From Saprospiraceae bacterium (lineage in GTDB: Bacteria > Bacteroidota > Bacteroidia > Chitinophagales > Saprospiraceae): a stretch of DNA of 40,601 bases. The position numbers and the translations under genes are program-made. The stretch covers positions 1 through 40,601 of the forward strand of contig JAJTER010000033.1 of the NCBI GenBank assembly GCA_021299835.1, given 5' to 3'. Within the stretch, counting starts at the first letter, position 1. Every line of letters starts with the position of its first letter. Below, one piece after another: positions 16,631 through 26,798 of the stretch. The notes under the pieces were generated by a model that searched no databases, was not told where the DNA came from, and worked only from the letters and a program-made list of their open reading frames with translations.

Positions 16631-17284
16631 ATGTATCTCGTAAAAACGCCCAAGTTTATACAAGGGCTATTTCCCAACTATGTTTGGCGGGTTCCCAATC
16701 AAAAAAAGGTTTTATACCTTACTTTCGATGACGGGCCCAACGAAAATATCACGCCTTGGGTCCTGGATCAACTAGCTCAATTTAATGCGAAAGCTACCTT
16801 TTTTTGTGTTGGAAAACAAATAGATTCAAATCCAGAAATTTATCAAAAGGTAAAATCTTCCGGTCATTGTGTGGCAAATCATTCTTTTACTCATTTAAAC
16901 GGGTGGAGTTCTGAAAATATTACCTATTTCCACGATGTTAGACAAGGGGCTACCCGGGCGAAATCTGAATTATTCAGGCCACCTTATGGACATTTGAAGG
17001 TTAAACAAGCTCAATTTTTACAAAGACATTATCAAATTATAATGTGGGATGTAATGAGTGGCGATTTCGATGAAAGTATTGATGCAGATCAAGTTACGTC
17101 AAATGTTATTAATCATGCGACGGGTGGGTCCATTATCGTTTTTCATGACACGCTAAAAGCTTTCCCCAGGCTGGAAAAAGCTCTTCCCGCCATTTTATCT
17201 TATTTCAATCATTTAGGTTATCGATTTGAAATCCTGGCGGAGGAAAAATTTAAAGTTACCCATAGTAAAGCAATGTACGCGTAA
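16631..17284 (+). CDS. Polysaccharide deacetylase (NodB homology domain)
   Basis: The protein has 217 residues, essentially one NodB domain. Motif 1 is YLTFDDGP near residue 31-38, with the catalytic and metal aspartates. Motif 2 is HSFTHLNGW near 84-92, giving the metal-binding histidines. Motif 3 is RPPYGH near 117, followed by WDVMSGDFD, and motif 5 is IIVFHDT near 170. All metal ligands are visible, so an active carbohydrate esterase family 4-type enzyme that removes N-acetyl groups from a polymer is likely. I see no Sec signal or clear anchor; cytoplasmic or non-classically exported action remains open. It is transcribed divergently from gltX and followed by its own terminator. Confidence 0.94.
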   Translation: MYLVKTPKFIQGLFPNYVWRVPNQKKVLYLTFDDGPNENITPWVLDQLAQFNAKATFFCVGKQIDSNPEIYQKVKSSGHCVANHSFTHLNGWSSENITYFHDVRQGATRAKSELFRPPYGHLKVKQAQFLQRHYQIIMWDVMSGDFDESIDADQVTSNVINHATGGSIIVFHDTLKAFPRLEKALPAILSYFNHLGYRFEILAEEKFKVTHSKAMYA

Positions 17285-17308
17285 TAGATTTATATTGCAG
17301 TACGCACT

Positions 17309-17342
17309 AAAAGCCGTTCGGAATTTTCCTGCGGCTTTTTTT
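17309..17342 (+). terminator. Intrinsic terminator after the deacetylase gene
   Basis: The arms AAAAGCCG (17309-17316) and CGGCTTTT (17332-17339) flank a 15-base loop, and the stem runs into seven T residues (17336-17342). It lies 24 bp after the deacetylase stop and ends 14 bp before the next gene. Confidence 0.82.
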
Positions 17343-17356
17343 AAATCTGATAAAAT

Positions 17357-18337
17357 ATGAGTATTCAAAGAAAAATAAGGGCTTTATGGCGACCTGAAAT
17401 GTATCATGGTTGGGGTAAATCAACTTCCTATTTTGAAGGTTGGTACCTAAAAATGATTGATTCAACGCGTTCTCATGCATATGCCATTATTCCGGGGATT
17501 AGTTTAGGGGATAATGGTGAAAATCACGCTTTTATCCAGGTTTTAGACGGTATGGCTAAGAAAAGCTACTACTACAAGTTTGATATTGCAGCATTTCAAC
17601 CGGGCGAACACGATTTTTCCCTGACATTGGGTGATAATCATTTTGGTAATGACGGGGTAATACTCAATTTACCCATATTGAAAGGAAATATCCGGTTCCA
17701 TAACCGGGTGGGTTGGCCAGGGTCCTTTTTTTCTCCAGGCGTCATGGGCCCATATAGTTTTGTTCCTATGATGGAATGCTATCACGGAGTCCTAAGTATG
17801 AACCACGATTTATCGGGTACATTAACCCGAATAGACAGAGAGGAGGAAGTTTCTTTTGACCAGGGATTGGGTTATATGGAAAAAGATTGGGGTAAATCTT
17901 TCCCTTCCTGGTGGATATGGATGCAGAGTAATCATTTTTCTGAAAATAAAAAAGCTTCCCTAATGGTGTCCATTGCCAGGATTCCTTTTTTGGGAAGTCA
18001 CTTTAATGGCTTCCTCGGAGGGTGGTATTTTGAGGGGAAATTGTATCGGTTTACGACCTATACTGGCGCAAAATTAAAGACAAAAATTGTCGGTGATTCT
18101 ATTCACATTACATTGAGCGATAAAGTATATCGCTTAGAAATTCAGGCGAAACACGAGCCTGGAGCAGGTGAATTGAAGAGTCCGATCAAGGGAGAAATGA
18201 CAGGAAAAGTGAATGAAAGCTTGCAAGGAATTTTACAAGTGTCTTTCTTTCAAGGAGATAAATGTTTGTTCCAGGACAGGGCCGAAATGGCAGGACTTGA
18301 AGTGGCCGGAGATGTTCCCAATGAACTTTTTATTTGA
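17357..18337 (+). CDS. Tocopherol cyclase-family protein
   Basis: The protein has 326 residues. The family landmarks are YFEGWYLKM near residue 23-31, AYAIIPGIS, FFSPGVMGPYSFVPMMECYHG near residue 128-148, and the signature GYMEKDWGKSFPSWWIWMQSN near 174-194. The fold is an all-beta lipocalin-like barrel pair. Plant and cyanobacterial members close the chromanol ring of vitamin E. Bacteroidota do not make tocopherol by that route, and no prenyl-quinone genes are seen here, so the homologue probably acts on another hydrophobic molecule or has a structural role. No signal peptide is evident. The gene stands alone after a terminator, and its biochemical role is unknown. Confidence 0.87.
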   Translation: MSIQRKIRALWRPEMYHGWGKSTSYFEGWYLKMIDSTRSHAYAIIPGISLGDNGENHAFIQVLDGMAKKSYYYKFDIAAFQPGEHDFSLTLGDNHFGNDGVILNLPILKGNIRFHNRVGWPGSFFSPGVMGPYSFVPMMECYHGVLSMNHDLSGTLTRIDREEEVSFDQGLGYMEKDWGKSFPSWWIWMQSNHFSENKKASLMVSIARIPFLGSHFNGFLGGWYFEGKLYRFTTYTGAKLKTKIVGDSIHITLSDKVYRLEIQAKHEPGAGELKSPIKGEMTGKVNESLQGILQVSFFQGDKCLFQDRAEMAGLEVAGDVPNELFI

Positions 18338-18456
18338 AGGATTCCAAATCAGGTCTTTTTTTCATTGGCATTGTTGAAAAAAATAGGTTAATTTGTACTT
18401 GATTTTCTGAATTTCAAGTGGTTCCGTTAAGACCATTCCAAAAAACCTGTTTGCTC

Positions 18457-21400
18457 ATGAGCCGATCAATTATATTGTTCGGGTCTTCCCCTGTAAAAGG
18501 AATTCCTGCCTTGATTATTCTCTTTTATTTACTTTTCAGTTTTGAAAGTAAAGCCGCCCCGGGAGATACCTTAGTGGTCAATTGTTCGGTGGGAGAATCG
18601 ACTTATCTGAACTGGCTGGATAACCTAAGTATTAAATACAAGGTGCCAGTAGTCCAGGCGGGTGGTTCCGTCTCAGTGGTTCCTTTGCCTGATGGCTATC
18701 CTTATATGCAGACTTGCGAGGACACGATCAGACATACATTCACCTATTTTAATGCACAAGGCAGGCAAACAGGGCAGAATGTTTTTCTGTTTATTCGTAG
18801 AAATCTGCTCCCGCCAACTATCGTTTCTCCTTTTCCCGATACCCTTCGATTGTCATGCTCCGAGGTGGTTCCCGATCGAAATTCTGTCTCTTTTGAATCT
18901 TGTCAATTAGCATCAGTAACTTATAATGAGGTAATTACAAAAGATTCTCTATGCTCTTTTTCAAGTAAAATAATAAGTACCTGGACTGCCTTAGATAAAT
19001 GTAACAGGCAAACTACCTACCGATTAGTAATACTTATCGCCCCCCTTGAAAATTCGTTATTTTTAAAACAAGCTCCCGATATTACGATATCGTGTGGTTC
19101 TTCTACGAATCCTTCCGCTACGGGAAGACCTCTTTTATTAGATCTTTGTGAGTCGGTTACCCTAACCTATCAGGACAGTATTGTTGGTTCATTATCTAAT
19201 AATTGCTCAACATCTTATGTAATTCACAGAAAATGGACGGCCAATGGAAATTGCTCATCTTCTTCGGTTTATACCCAAAAAATAACGGTATCCAATACAG
19301 CTTCGTTAAAGGTTTTATGCCCCTCAGACAGAGAAATAAAGGTCTATAATAATTCCTGTGCCGCATCGGTATCTCTTCCGTATCCTCTTAGCGTAGGACT
19401 TTGTCCATCAGGAAGGGTGTTTTATAAAATAAATGAGGGAAATACGGTGCGTTGGGTAGATGAAAACGAAAAAAATATCACATTATCCGCTGGCTTTCAT
19501 AAAATCACCTATTTGATAACAGATTGTGAGGGAAATTCCACTTCCTGCATTTGGTTTATCTCAGTTAAAGATTTTTATGCTCCCGAAATTAGTTGTAGTG
19601 CAGACAAAACAGCAGTAGTTTCAACGGGTGAGTGCATAGCGCCGGTTCCTTTACCCAGGCCTTCTATTTCAACAGATAACTGTAATCAAAATTTTATATA
19701 CCAACAAAAAAATGCACTGGATAGTAGCGTTGCCCTGTCCATTTTTAGTGATGTCCTCCTCCCTTTCTCCGTCGCTTTCAACGATGTGCCTACTTCAACG
19801 CAAGACAGTGTGACCATATCCTTTGATTTTAGACTTAATATGTCCAGTCCATCGGTAAGATTAAATATTCGGGGAGAAAGAAATGAATTCATTGGTACCA
19901 TTCCCTTTGATGCCGCAGGTTGCAATATTAGAAGAAGGATTTCCTTTAAAATAGCTCCCCAGATAGCAAAAAATTGGCTTGCCGACGGAAAAGTCAGCTT
20001 TTCAATCGAAACCGTAGGGCAGATTAGCCCTTGCGATAATGTGGATATTTTTACCAAATTTGATAATAAATCATTTTTTCTGGCCGAATTAAGCGTAAAT
20101 CGGATAAACCCCTATTTTTATATTAGAGGTGTCACTACTTATCCCAATACTTTGTTTGATTTAGATAAACCAGTGCCGGTGGTGCAATTGAATCCGGGAA
20201 CCTCCCAGGTTTATTATGTTATCAGTGATGCCAATGGGAACGCGGACACCTGTACCTTTAATATCGTAACCATTGACGATCAATTTCCAGTAATTCAATG
20301 TCAGCAGGTTACAAAAAAATATAGCCCTGGAGATCTTTTATTTCCTGTCATAACTCTCGACGAGGTAATTTTAAGTCTTAGTGATAATTGTCCGATTTCC
20401 CGTAAAGAACTAAATATTAGTCGCTTGACTTGCGAACAAACGAATGGGGATGTTCCGTTGATACTGACGGTATATGATCAGGCGGGTAATAAAAATACTT
20501 GCAATACGGTGGTTAAAGTACAAAAGGAAACGCCAAAGCCTGATTATCGGGTAAATATATGTGGCGGGGACACTCTTTTCCTTTTTGCAAATCCACCCTC
20601 ACAGGCGATTGGAAACACATTTCAATATAGATGGGTAGGACCCAATGGATTCTCTTCAACGCTGCAAAATCCTAAAATTCCGTTTAGCCGCGGCATTCAC
20701 AGCGGAAACTATACGGTCGAAGTTACAGGTACAATGGGCTGTAAATCAAGTGGAACCGTGAATGTTTTTATTGCTGATTTACCTACTCGCGCTATTATTC
20801 AGGGTGCACAAGTTTATTGCACAGGTTCAGCGATCAATATGCGTTCTGGTGCCAATCCGGTAGGTGCCAATATCAAATATCATTGGTATAAAGGCACTTA
20901 TCCTACGGGAAATCTTCAAGCCATAACAGAGCTACCTCTTTATAGTGTAGTCCAAAATCAAGAAACCGCGCTTTCATTTTATCTGATGGTTGAAAATAGC
21001 GGCTGTTTCTCAGAGCCATCTGTCGCAAGAAATATAAAAGTATATGCACAACCTGTAGCAAAACCATTACAAGATTCTGTGCAATTATGTGTTGGAGGTA
21101 CCTTGAATTTAGGAACTAATGTGCAAGGAGAGGCAATAACTTATTTATGGACAGGTCCGGAAGGTTATAGTTCCACGCTTAGGGTGCCTGATCCCATAAC
21201 AAATGTTGGCTTGAAAAATGCAGGAAATTATAAATTAACCGTTTCCAGAACAGGATGTTCCTCTTCTGAAGCTTTGGTAAAAGCAGCTATATCGGAGGTG
21301 CCCGCAAAACCTTCCGTTATTAGTAATAGTCCGGTTTGTGTCGGAGATACCTTGTTTTTGCAAAGTACCTTTTTCCCTGGTGAATACACGTGGATTCGAC

Positions 21401-24177
21401 CCGATCGTTCAGAGGTAAAAGGCCTTTCCTCTACCTTGTCTGTTCCCAATGTCAGTACCGCCCTTTCCGGCGATTGGCGGTTAAAAGTATCTTATTTATC
21501 TTGCCCCGATGTTTTTTCAGATTTTATTCCGATGGTAGTCAATGCTTTTGTAAAGCCTAATATTCTTCTTCCTGCGCAGGAGGTTTGTGCTGGTACTCCC
21601 GTAAGGTTATCTGTTTCTTCCCCTCAGGAAAACGGAACGTATCAGTGGACGGGACCATTGAATTTTCAACGGTCGGGGTCAAATATTGTCATTGATAGTG
21701 TTGAATTAACGCAAAGCGGTAAATATACCGTTCGATTTACCACCAATGCCGGTTGTCAGGGAGATGCAGTGACAGAACTTTTTGTAAAGCAATCTGTCTT
21801 GATTACTTCCCTAGATTTGCTAGGAGATCCATGTGCATCAGGTAGTAATACGTTATCCTTAAGACCTAAATTACTACCCTTAGATAATGGATCCTATTCC
21901 TATTTCTGGACAGGTCCAAATGGGTTTGTCGGAAGAAATAATCAGGTAAATCTGACAGGATTGGGTAGTGTAGCCAACGGAACCTACCAGTTATACATTC
22001 AATCGGCGAATAATTGTCAATCCAAAACAGCAAGCTATCAGGTTAATCTTGGAAGCAGACCGGCAAAGCCCGCGCCTCCTTTTAATCAGGAACAGGGACT
22101 TACCGCTTGTCTTAACAATTCCTTTGTTTTAAGAACATCCCCATTTTTAGGCTCGGGAAATACCAGTTATCATTGGCGTTTACCTGATGGGCGTATGGTC
22201 GAAACCCAATTACCCGTTTTGGAAATAAACAAAGTTTCTTTTTCTGACGAAGGAGATTATAGTGTATTTATTCGGAATAATGGATGTAATTCCGATACCT
22301 CGCTGGTTTCCAAAGTATCGGTAAAGCCACTTCCTATTCTCTCGGTTACTTCTAATACCCCGGTTTGTGCGGGTTCGACCCTACGTTTAAATGCAAGTCA
22401 GTTTGATGGGGCTACCTATAAATGGACGGGACCAAATAATTTTACCTCTACCAGTGCCGGGGTTATAATCTCTCAGATTCAACAAAGTAATGGAGAGGGA
22501 AATTTCTCCGTCGTTATGACCGTAAATGGATGTTCTACCGATCCTATCATTGTTCCGGTGACTGTACTTCCTGCTGAGGTTTTGCCTGCGCTTGAACCTG
22601 TGAAGGATGTCTGTACGGATAAACAAACCAGTATTTCTTTAAAAATACCGGCCGCAAATTATCTGGTAGGCGCCACTTATGTATGGTATGCTGACGGTGT
22701 ACCTATTGATTCAGGTAAACAATCGTTGACTACTATTCAAAATTTAACTCCTTTTATAGGTAGATCGGTCGTCTTTTCTGTAAAACAGAAGGGTTCTTTA
22801 TGTTCTTCAGAATCAACAACTTCCCTTCCCGTAACCATTTCTGCTATACCAAATGAAAGGGCTGTGGTGGAAAATAATTTTGCCATTTGTGCGGCACCAA
22901 CCATCAATATAAAAGCACAAGCTACCTCCTTTAGCCAGGGAAGTTGGAGGTTATGGAGAGCAAGTGATAATTCGGTGGTTAACATAAATAATGCAAATGC
23001 TCCTATTGCCAGTGCAGAAAATCTTAGATCAGGCAGAAGCTATTCCTTTATTTATTCTCTTTCCAGTGGTGCCTGCACTCAATTTTCAGAAGATACACTG
23101 ATCATCAATATTAAACCTCAGAGTGAATCGTATGCAGGATTAGATATTAAACTTTGTGACGCAAACTCATTTTCCTTAAACGCCAGAGAGGTTAATCAGG
23201 AGAAAGGATTATGGTCTCAGTCCGAACTTCAAGCGTCGAGAGGGGTAAGAATTCTTTCCCCGGAGAAAAATAATTCAGGGGTTTCTGGCTTACAACCAGG
23301 TAATAAATACAATTTTATCTGGACCGTTTCCGGTGAATGCGGCGTTTCTTCCGATGAAGTCGATATCGTTTTTTCTCAAAAAAATCCTTTCGCAGGTATT
23401 GATAAATCTATTTGTTTGGTTGATGGTAAAATTCAGCTGGAGGGCGAACCAGTCAACGATGGAAGCGTTGCTCAATGGAAATCACTGAGCACAGGTGTGC
23501 GTTTCTCTGATAGCCAATCGCCCGTTACTTCTGTTTTCGGATTAACAGGCGGAAGTCATTCTTTTGTATGGGAAGTGGATGAGGGTATTTGTGGCCAACA
23601 GTCAAGAGATACGGTGGTGGTGAAAATATTGAATCCACCAACCTTGAAGAGAGACACTTTTAAAATGGATTTCAATACCTTGCTGAAAGCTCCTCTGTCA
23701 ATTACGGCCGCCAAAGACCAACTGCTTACTTATAATTTATTGAACAAACCTTTCCGCGGTGAAGCTATCATTAATTCATCGGGTATATTGGAATATAAAC
23801 CTAATGCTATTTTAAAAGGAGATGAATTATTGGTTTATCAGGTTTGTAATAAGGATTGTGGGTGCAGCACGGGAGAAATCTTTATTGAAATAGGTAACGA
23901 TAAATCATGTATTGCTCCGTCTATCATTACACCAAACGGGGACGGTGTAAATGATGTTTTTGCCATACCATGTTTGTTTGGAGATAAATTTCCCGATAAT
24001 AAAGTGACCATTTATAATAGAAGGGGTGATATTGTTTTCCGTTCCCAGGGGCCTTACCAGAATAATTGGGGCGGAAAATATTCAGAAGTGGCCTTGCCAG
24101 GTGGGACTTACTTTTTTGTGGTTGACTTTGGTAATGGTGAAAAACCACAGTCTTCCTTCTTAATCATTCAATACTAA
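18457..24177 (+). CDS. Giant multi-Ig/HYR surface protein with T9SS type-B sorting domain
   Basis: The protein has about 1,906 residues from the ATG at 18457; a GTG at 18418 would add 13. A signal peptide ends around SKAAPGD. Next come HYR-like modules with paired cysteines (DNC and DANGN motifs), interrupted near residues 430-575 by a cysteine-poor beta-rich insert. At least six Ig/PKD-like modules follow, each built around W(T/V)GP(N/E)GF and GC near residues 740-1340, and then more diverged modules. The C-terminus has the CHU_C type-B sorting signal: ITPNGDGVNDVF, IYNRRGDIVF and LPGGTYFFVVD. Such proteins are exported by the T9SS and held on or released from the cell surface, often as adhesins. 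Genes for PorP/SprF and OmpA/PD40 proteins follow, a common pairing with type-B cargo. Confidence 0.93.
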   Translation: MSRSIILFGSSPVKGIPALIILFYLLFSFESKAAPGDTLVVNCSVGESTYLNWLDNLSIKYKVPVVQAGGSVSVVPLPDGYPYMQTCEDTIRHTFTYFNAQGRQTGQNVFLFIRRNLLPPTIVSPFPDTLRLSCSEVVPDRNSVSFESCQLASVTYNEVITKDSLCSFSSKIISTWTALDKCNRQTTYRLVILIAPLENSLFLKQAPDITISCGSSTNPSATGRPLLLDLCESVTLTYQDSIVGSLSNNCSTSYVIHRKWTANGNCSSSSVYTQKITVSNTASLKVLCPSDREIKVYNNSCAASVSLPYPLSVGLCPSGRVFYKINEGNTVRWVDENEKNITLSAGFHKITYLITDCEGNSTSCIWFISVKDFYAPEISCSADKTAVVSTGECIAPVPLPRPSISTDNCNQNFIYQQKNALDSSVALSIFSDVLLPFSVAFNDVPTSTQDSVTISFDFRLNMSSPSVRLNIRGERNEFIGTIPFDAAGCNIRRRISFKIAPQIAKNWLADGKVSFSIETVGQISPCDNVDIFTKFDNKSFFLAELSVNRINPYFYIRGVTTYPNTLFDLDKPVPVVQLNPGTSQVYYVISDANGNADTCTFNIVTIDDQFPVIQCQQVTKKYSPGDLLFPVITLDEVILSLSDNCPISRKELNISRLTCEQTNGDVPLILTVYDQAGNKNTCNTVVKVQKETPKPDYRVNICGGDTLFLFANPPSQAIGNTFQYRWVGPNGFSSTLQNPKIPFSRGIHSGNYTVEVTGTMGCKSSGTVNVFIADLPTRAIIQGAQVYCTGSAINMRSGANPVGANIKYHWYKGTYPTGNLQAITELPLYSVVQNQETALSFYLMVENSGCFSEPSVARNIKVYAQPVAKPLQDSVQLCVGGTLNLGTNVQGEAITYLWTGPEGYSSTLRVPDPITNVGLKNAGNYKLTVSRTGCSSSEALVKAAISEVPAKPSVISNSPVCVGDTLFLQSTFFPGEYTWIRPDRSEVKGLSSTLSVPNVSTALSGDWRLKVSYLSCPDVFSDFIPMVVNAFVKPNILLPAQEVCAGTPVRLSVSSPQENGTYQWTGPLNFQRSGSNIVIDSVELTQSGKYTVRFTTNAGCQGDAVTELFVKQSVLITSLDLLGDPCASGSNTLSLRPKLLPLDNGSYSYFWTGPNGFVGRNNQVNLTGLGSVANGTYQLYIQSANNCQSKTASYQVNLGSRPAKPAPPFNQEQGLTACLNNSFVLRTSPFLGSGNTSYHWRLPDGRMVETQLPVLEINKVSFSDEGDYSVFIRNNGCNSDTSLVSKVSVKPLPILSVTSNTPVCAGSTLRLNASQFDGATYKWTGPNNFTSTSAGVIISQIQQSNGEGNFSVVMTVNGCSTDPIIVPVTVLPAEVLPALEPVKDVCTDKQTSISLKIPAANYLVGATYVWYADGVPIDSGKQSLTTIQNLTPFIGRSVVFSVKQKGSLCSSESTTSLPVTISAIPNERAVVENNFAICAAPTINIKAQATSFSQGSWRLWRASDNSVVNINNANAPIASAENLRSGRSYSFIYSLSSGACTQFSEDTLIINIKPQSESYAGLDIKLCDANSFSLNAREVNQEKGLWSQSELQASRGVRILSPEKNNSGVSGLQPGNKYNFIWTVSGECGVSSDEVDIVFSQKNPFAGIDKSICLVDGKIQLEGEPVNDGSVAQWKSLSTGVRFSDSQSPVTSVFGLTGGSHSFVWEVDEGICGQQSRDTVVVKILNPPTLKRDTFKMDFNTLLKAPLSITAAKDQLLTYNLLNKPFRGEAIINSSGILEYKPNAILKGDELLVYQVCNKDCGCSTGEIFIEIGNDKSCIAPSIITPNGDGVNDVFAIPCLFGDKFPDNKVTIYNRRGDIVFRSQGPYQNNWGGKYSEVALPGGTYFFVVDFGNGEKPQSSFLIIQY

Positions 24178-24188
24178 AAACGCAGGGG

Positions 24189-25136
24189 ATGAACAGGATT
24201 ATATACTATTTTTTAATTTTATTAGGGTCGCTCTTTTTGCCGGTACAAAATCTTTCAGCTCAACAGGAAGATGCTTTTGCACAGTTCATGTACTACAAAC
24301 AGGCAATAAATCCGGCACAAACAGGAAGCAGTCAGGGAATAAATATTACTGGCCTGGTGAGGAATCAGTGGATTGGCCTGAGTGGGGCTCCAAAATGGCA
24401 ATCTCTTTTATTTTCTATGCCACTCCTCAATAATCGTGTGGGCGTGGGCGGAAATATATACCGACATACGATAGGAATTACCCAAATAACAGGTTTAGAC
24501 GGTTCTTATGCTTATCGGCTGCCAGTACCCAGAGGTTTTTTAAGCTTTGGTTTACAAACGTCAGTGCGTTTTATGCAGCAAAATTTTGGTCTCGTTACGG
24601 GAACGCAACCTATTGAGCAAGATGAATCTATTCCTGTAGGTTTGCAGTCTAAATATCTTCCCAATTTTGGTGCAGGTGTCTATTATGAATCAAAGAGAGC
24701 CTACGTTGGCCTATCCGTTCCCCGCTTGTTAAGGTCAAATATTGATTTTTCCGATAAGGGGCAGTTGATAACCAGAGAAACACAGCACTATTATTTCATG
24801 GCAGGTGCCACCATCCCATTGGGTGAAGCCTGGGAATTAAATCCTCAGACTTTATGGCGATATTTACCCAATGCACCTTTTGACGCGGATATAAATCTGT
24901 CGGCTATTTTCAAGAAAAAGATTTCAGGTGGACTCAGCTATAGGATTGGAAGTGAAACCGCAATCGTTTCTACCGGACTTCAATTGGGAGATCATCTGCA
25001 TCTTGGTATGGCTTTCGAAGCTTCTTTTTCTGATATTCAAAAATATAATAGCGGTACCGCAGAAGTGATTATTCGTTACTTTTTAGCGTCTAAAAAGGGG
25101 GAAAATGCAGAAGCTGTCACCCCCCGTTTTTATTAA
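24189..25136 (+). CDS. PorP/SprF-family type IX secretion outer-membrane protein
   Basis: The protein has 315 residues. A signal peptide ends near LSAQQ (about residue 25). The family opening QFMYYKQAINPAQTGSS follows, then RNQWIGLSGAPKWQSLLFS, which is diagnostic for PorP/SprF. The remainder alternates aromatic beta-strands expected of a 14-strand-type barrel and ends with IIRYFLASKK. These proteins work with the T9SS; SprF-type copies are needed for surface display of their neighbouring type-B-CTD cargo, as SprF is for SprB in Flavobacterium. The gene begins 11 bp after the giant cargo gene and 24 bp before the OmpA gene, so the three are probably one transcript. Confidence 0.94.
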   Translation: MNRIIYYFLILLGSLFLPVQNLSAQQEDAFAQFMYYKQAINPAQTGSSQGINITGLVRNQWIGLSGAPKWQSLLFSMPLLNNRVGVGGNIYRHTIGITQITGLDGSYAYRLPVPRGFLSFGLQTSVRFMQQNFGLVTGTQPIEQDESIPVGLQSKYLPNFGAGVYYESKRAYVGLSVPRLLRSNIDFSDKGQLITRETQHYYFMAGATIPLGEAWELNPQTLWRYLPNAPFDADINLSAIFKKKISGGLSYRIGSETAIVSTGLQLGDHLHLGMAFEASFSDIQKYNSGTAEVIIRYFLASKKGENAEAVTPRFY

Positions 25137-25160
25137 TTCGGAAATAATAATAAGATCATT

Positions 25161-26798
25161 ATGAGCCAACGCTCCCCTTACTTACTCTTTTTATTTATTT
25201 TTCTTGCTATGGGAATCACTGGCTTCAGTCAGTCAGGGGAAGTGAAAAATAAAATAAATATTTTTCCCCTTCAAAGCCTGAACTCGGAAGAAAGGGAATT
25301 TTCACCCGTTCTCTTTCAAGGGAAATTGGTTTTTGTAACTTCCCAACTAAAAATGGGTTTGCCCGACCCTATTTCTGATGAAGCATACTACGATTTATTA
25401 GTGGCCGATATGAAAAAGGGCTTGCCCTCAGGTAAATCAAAAAATTTTTCTGTCGATATAAATACACCTTTACATGAAGGTCCCTGTAGTTTTTCAACCG
25501 ATGGGAAGAAAATATTTTTTACCCGGAGTAACCAGTTAAATGGCGCCCCCATTTTAAATGAAGAAGGAAAAATTCAATTACAAATTTATGAGGCGTCTTT
25601 CAATGGAACGAATTGGGGAAATGTAAAACCTCTTTCCTTCAATAAAGGGAATGACTCTTATATGCATCCTTCCATTAGTCCCGATGGTGAAAAACTATAT
25701 TTTGCATCCAATAAATCGGGTGGATATGGGGGATTTGATATTTATTTCGCTGAAAAAAATGGGGATAATTGGTCTGAACCCATTAATATGGGACCGGAAA
25801 TTAATTCAAATGGGAATGAAGGATTTCCTTATATGCCTCCAAACGGCGTACTTTTTTTCGCGTCAAATGGCCATAAGGGACTAGGTGCTATTGATCTTTT
25901 TATGATTGATATCAGTAGTAATCGCTGGGGTGATTTGCTTAATCTCGGTGCTCCAATAAATTCTTCTTCCGACGATTTTGGGATTACCTTAAAGGATTAT
26001 TCTTCAGGTTTCTTCTCTACCAACAGAGAAGGGGGAAGGGGAAAAGATGATATTTATGCATTTGAAAGTGAATTTCCATTGACTGGAATCCTTTTACAGA
26101 AAAAACCCGCAGTACCTCAATTACAGTTTTTTGATCAACGTCTGGGTTCTCCCGTGGAAGAGGTTCAGGTGAATTTCTTAAATGTGGAGAATATGGATAA
26201 ATGGGATCAGGTATATACCTCAAATAGTAATGGAATCATTCAATTCCAACCCTTTTTTGATGAGGATAGATGGTTGAAAATTCAAAAAACGGGCTACAGG
26301 ACACAGGAGATTTTATTGGAAAAACAAATGCTGGGGCAAGAACCCAGATCTATCTTTATTCTCCTCGATTCTATCCCTTCTGTTTCCCCAGCAATTACAT
26401 TACAGGAGTTACCCACTCCTCCACCTGTGGTTGACATACCAAAATCATTTACTCTGGATAATCTTTATTATCCTTATAATGATTATAATGTACCTGCAAA
26501 TCAAAAGGAAAAATTAAAGGAATTGGCCCTTGCTTTAAAATCGAACGCTTCCATGAGGGTCAAAATTTCTGCCCACACTGATTCAAGAGGTTCTTCCGAA
26601 TATAATAAGGGACTTTCTTTAAGAAGAGCAACGGCTATTCAGCAGTTTTTAATCCTTCAGGGGGTTGCTGAATTTCAACTGAAAGTCTTTGGTTTCGGCG
26701 AATCCCAGCCAAGAAATCGTTGCGTAGATGGAGTAACTTGCCCGGAATCAGACCATGCATTCAATCGTAGGGTTGAGTTCACCGTGCTGGAAAATTAA
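25161..26798 (+). CDS. OmpA-family protein with PD40 beta-propeller (PorE-like)
   Basis: The protein has 545 residues. A signal peptide ends at TGFSQ (about residue 24). Residues 35-300 are WD40-like PD40 repeats: SFSTDGKKIFFTR, SPDGEKLYFASNKSGGYGGFDIY and PPNGVLFFASNGHKG. A short beta-sandwich or carboxypeptidase-regulatory-like segment follows, then a linker rich in proline (near residue 415). The C-terminal OmpA peptidoglycan-binding domain has HTDSRGSSEYNKGLSLRRA near residues 473-491 and two cysteines close to the end. It resembles PorE-type or GldM-neighbour proteins that tie T9SS components to peptidoglycan. Its position after PorP/SprF fits a role in anchoring that apparatus. The stop codon abuts the start of the radical SAM gene. 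Confidence 0.93.
   Translation: MSQRSPYLLFLFIFLAMGITGFSQSGEVKNKINIFPLQSLNSEEREFSPVLFQGKLVFVTSQLKMGLPDPISDEAYYDLLVADMKKGLPSGKSKNFSVDINTPLHEGPCSFSTDGKKIFFTRSNQLNGAPILNEEGKIQLQIYEASFNGTNWGNVKPLSFNKGNDSYMHPSISPDGEKLYFASNKSGGYGGFDIYFAEKNGDNWSEPINMGPEINSNGNEGFPYMPPNGVLFFASNGHKGLGAIDLFMIDISSNRWGDLLNLGAPINSSSDDFGITLKDYSSGFFSTNREGGRGKDDIYAFESEFPLTGILLQKKPAVPQLQFFDQRLGSPVEEVQVNFLNVENMDKWDQVYTSNSNGIIQFQPFFDEDRWLKIQKTGYRTQEILLEKQMLGQEPRSIFILLDSIPSVSPAITLQELPTPPPVVDIPKSFTLDNLYYPYNDYNVPANQKEKLKELALALKSNASMRVKISAHTDSRGSSEYNKGLSLRRATAIQQFLILQGVAEFQLKVFGFGESQPRNRCVDGVTCPESDHAFNRRVEFTVLEN

Noticed and set aside
18368-18397. Possible promoter (TTAATTTG) before the giant surface protein gene
   Set aside because: It does not fit TAnnTTTG exactly and no -33 element is visible, so I do not list it.
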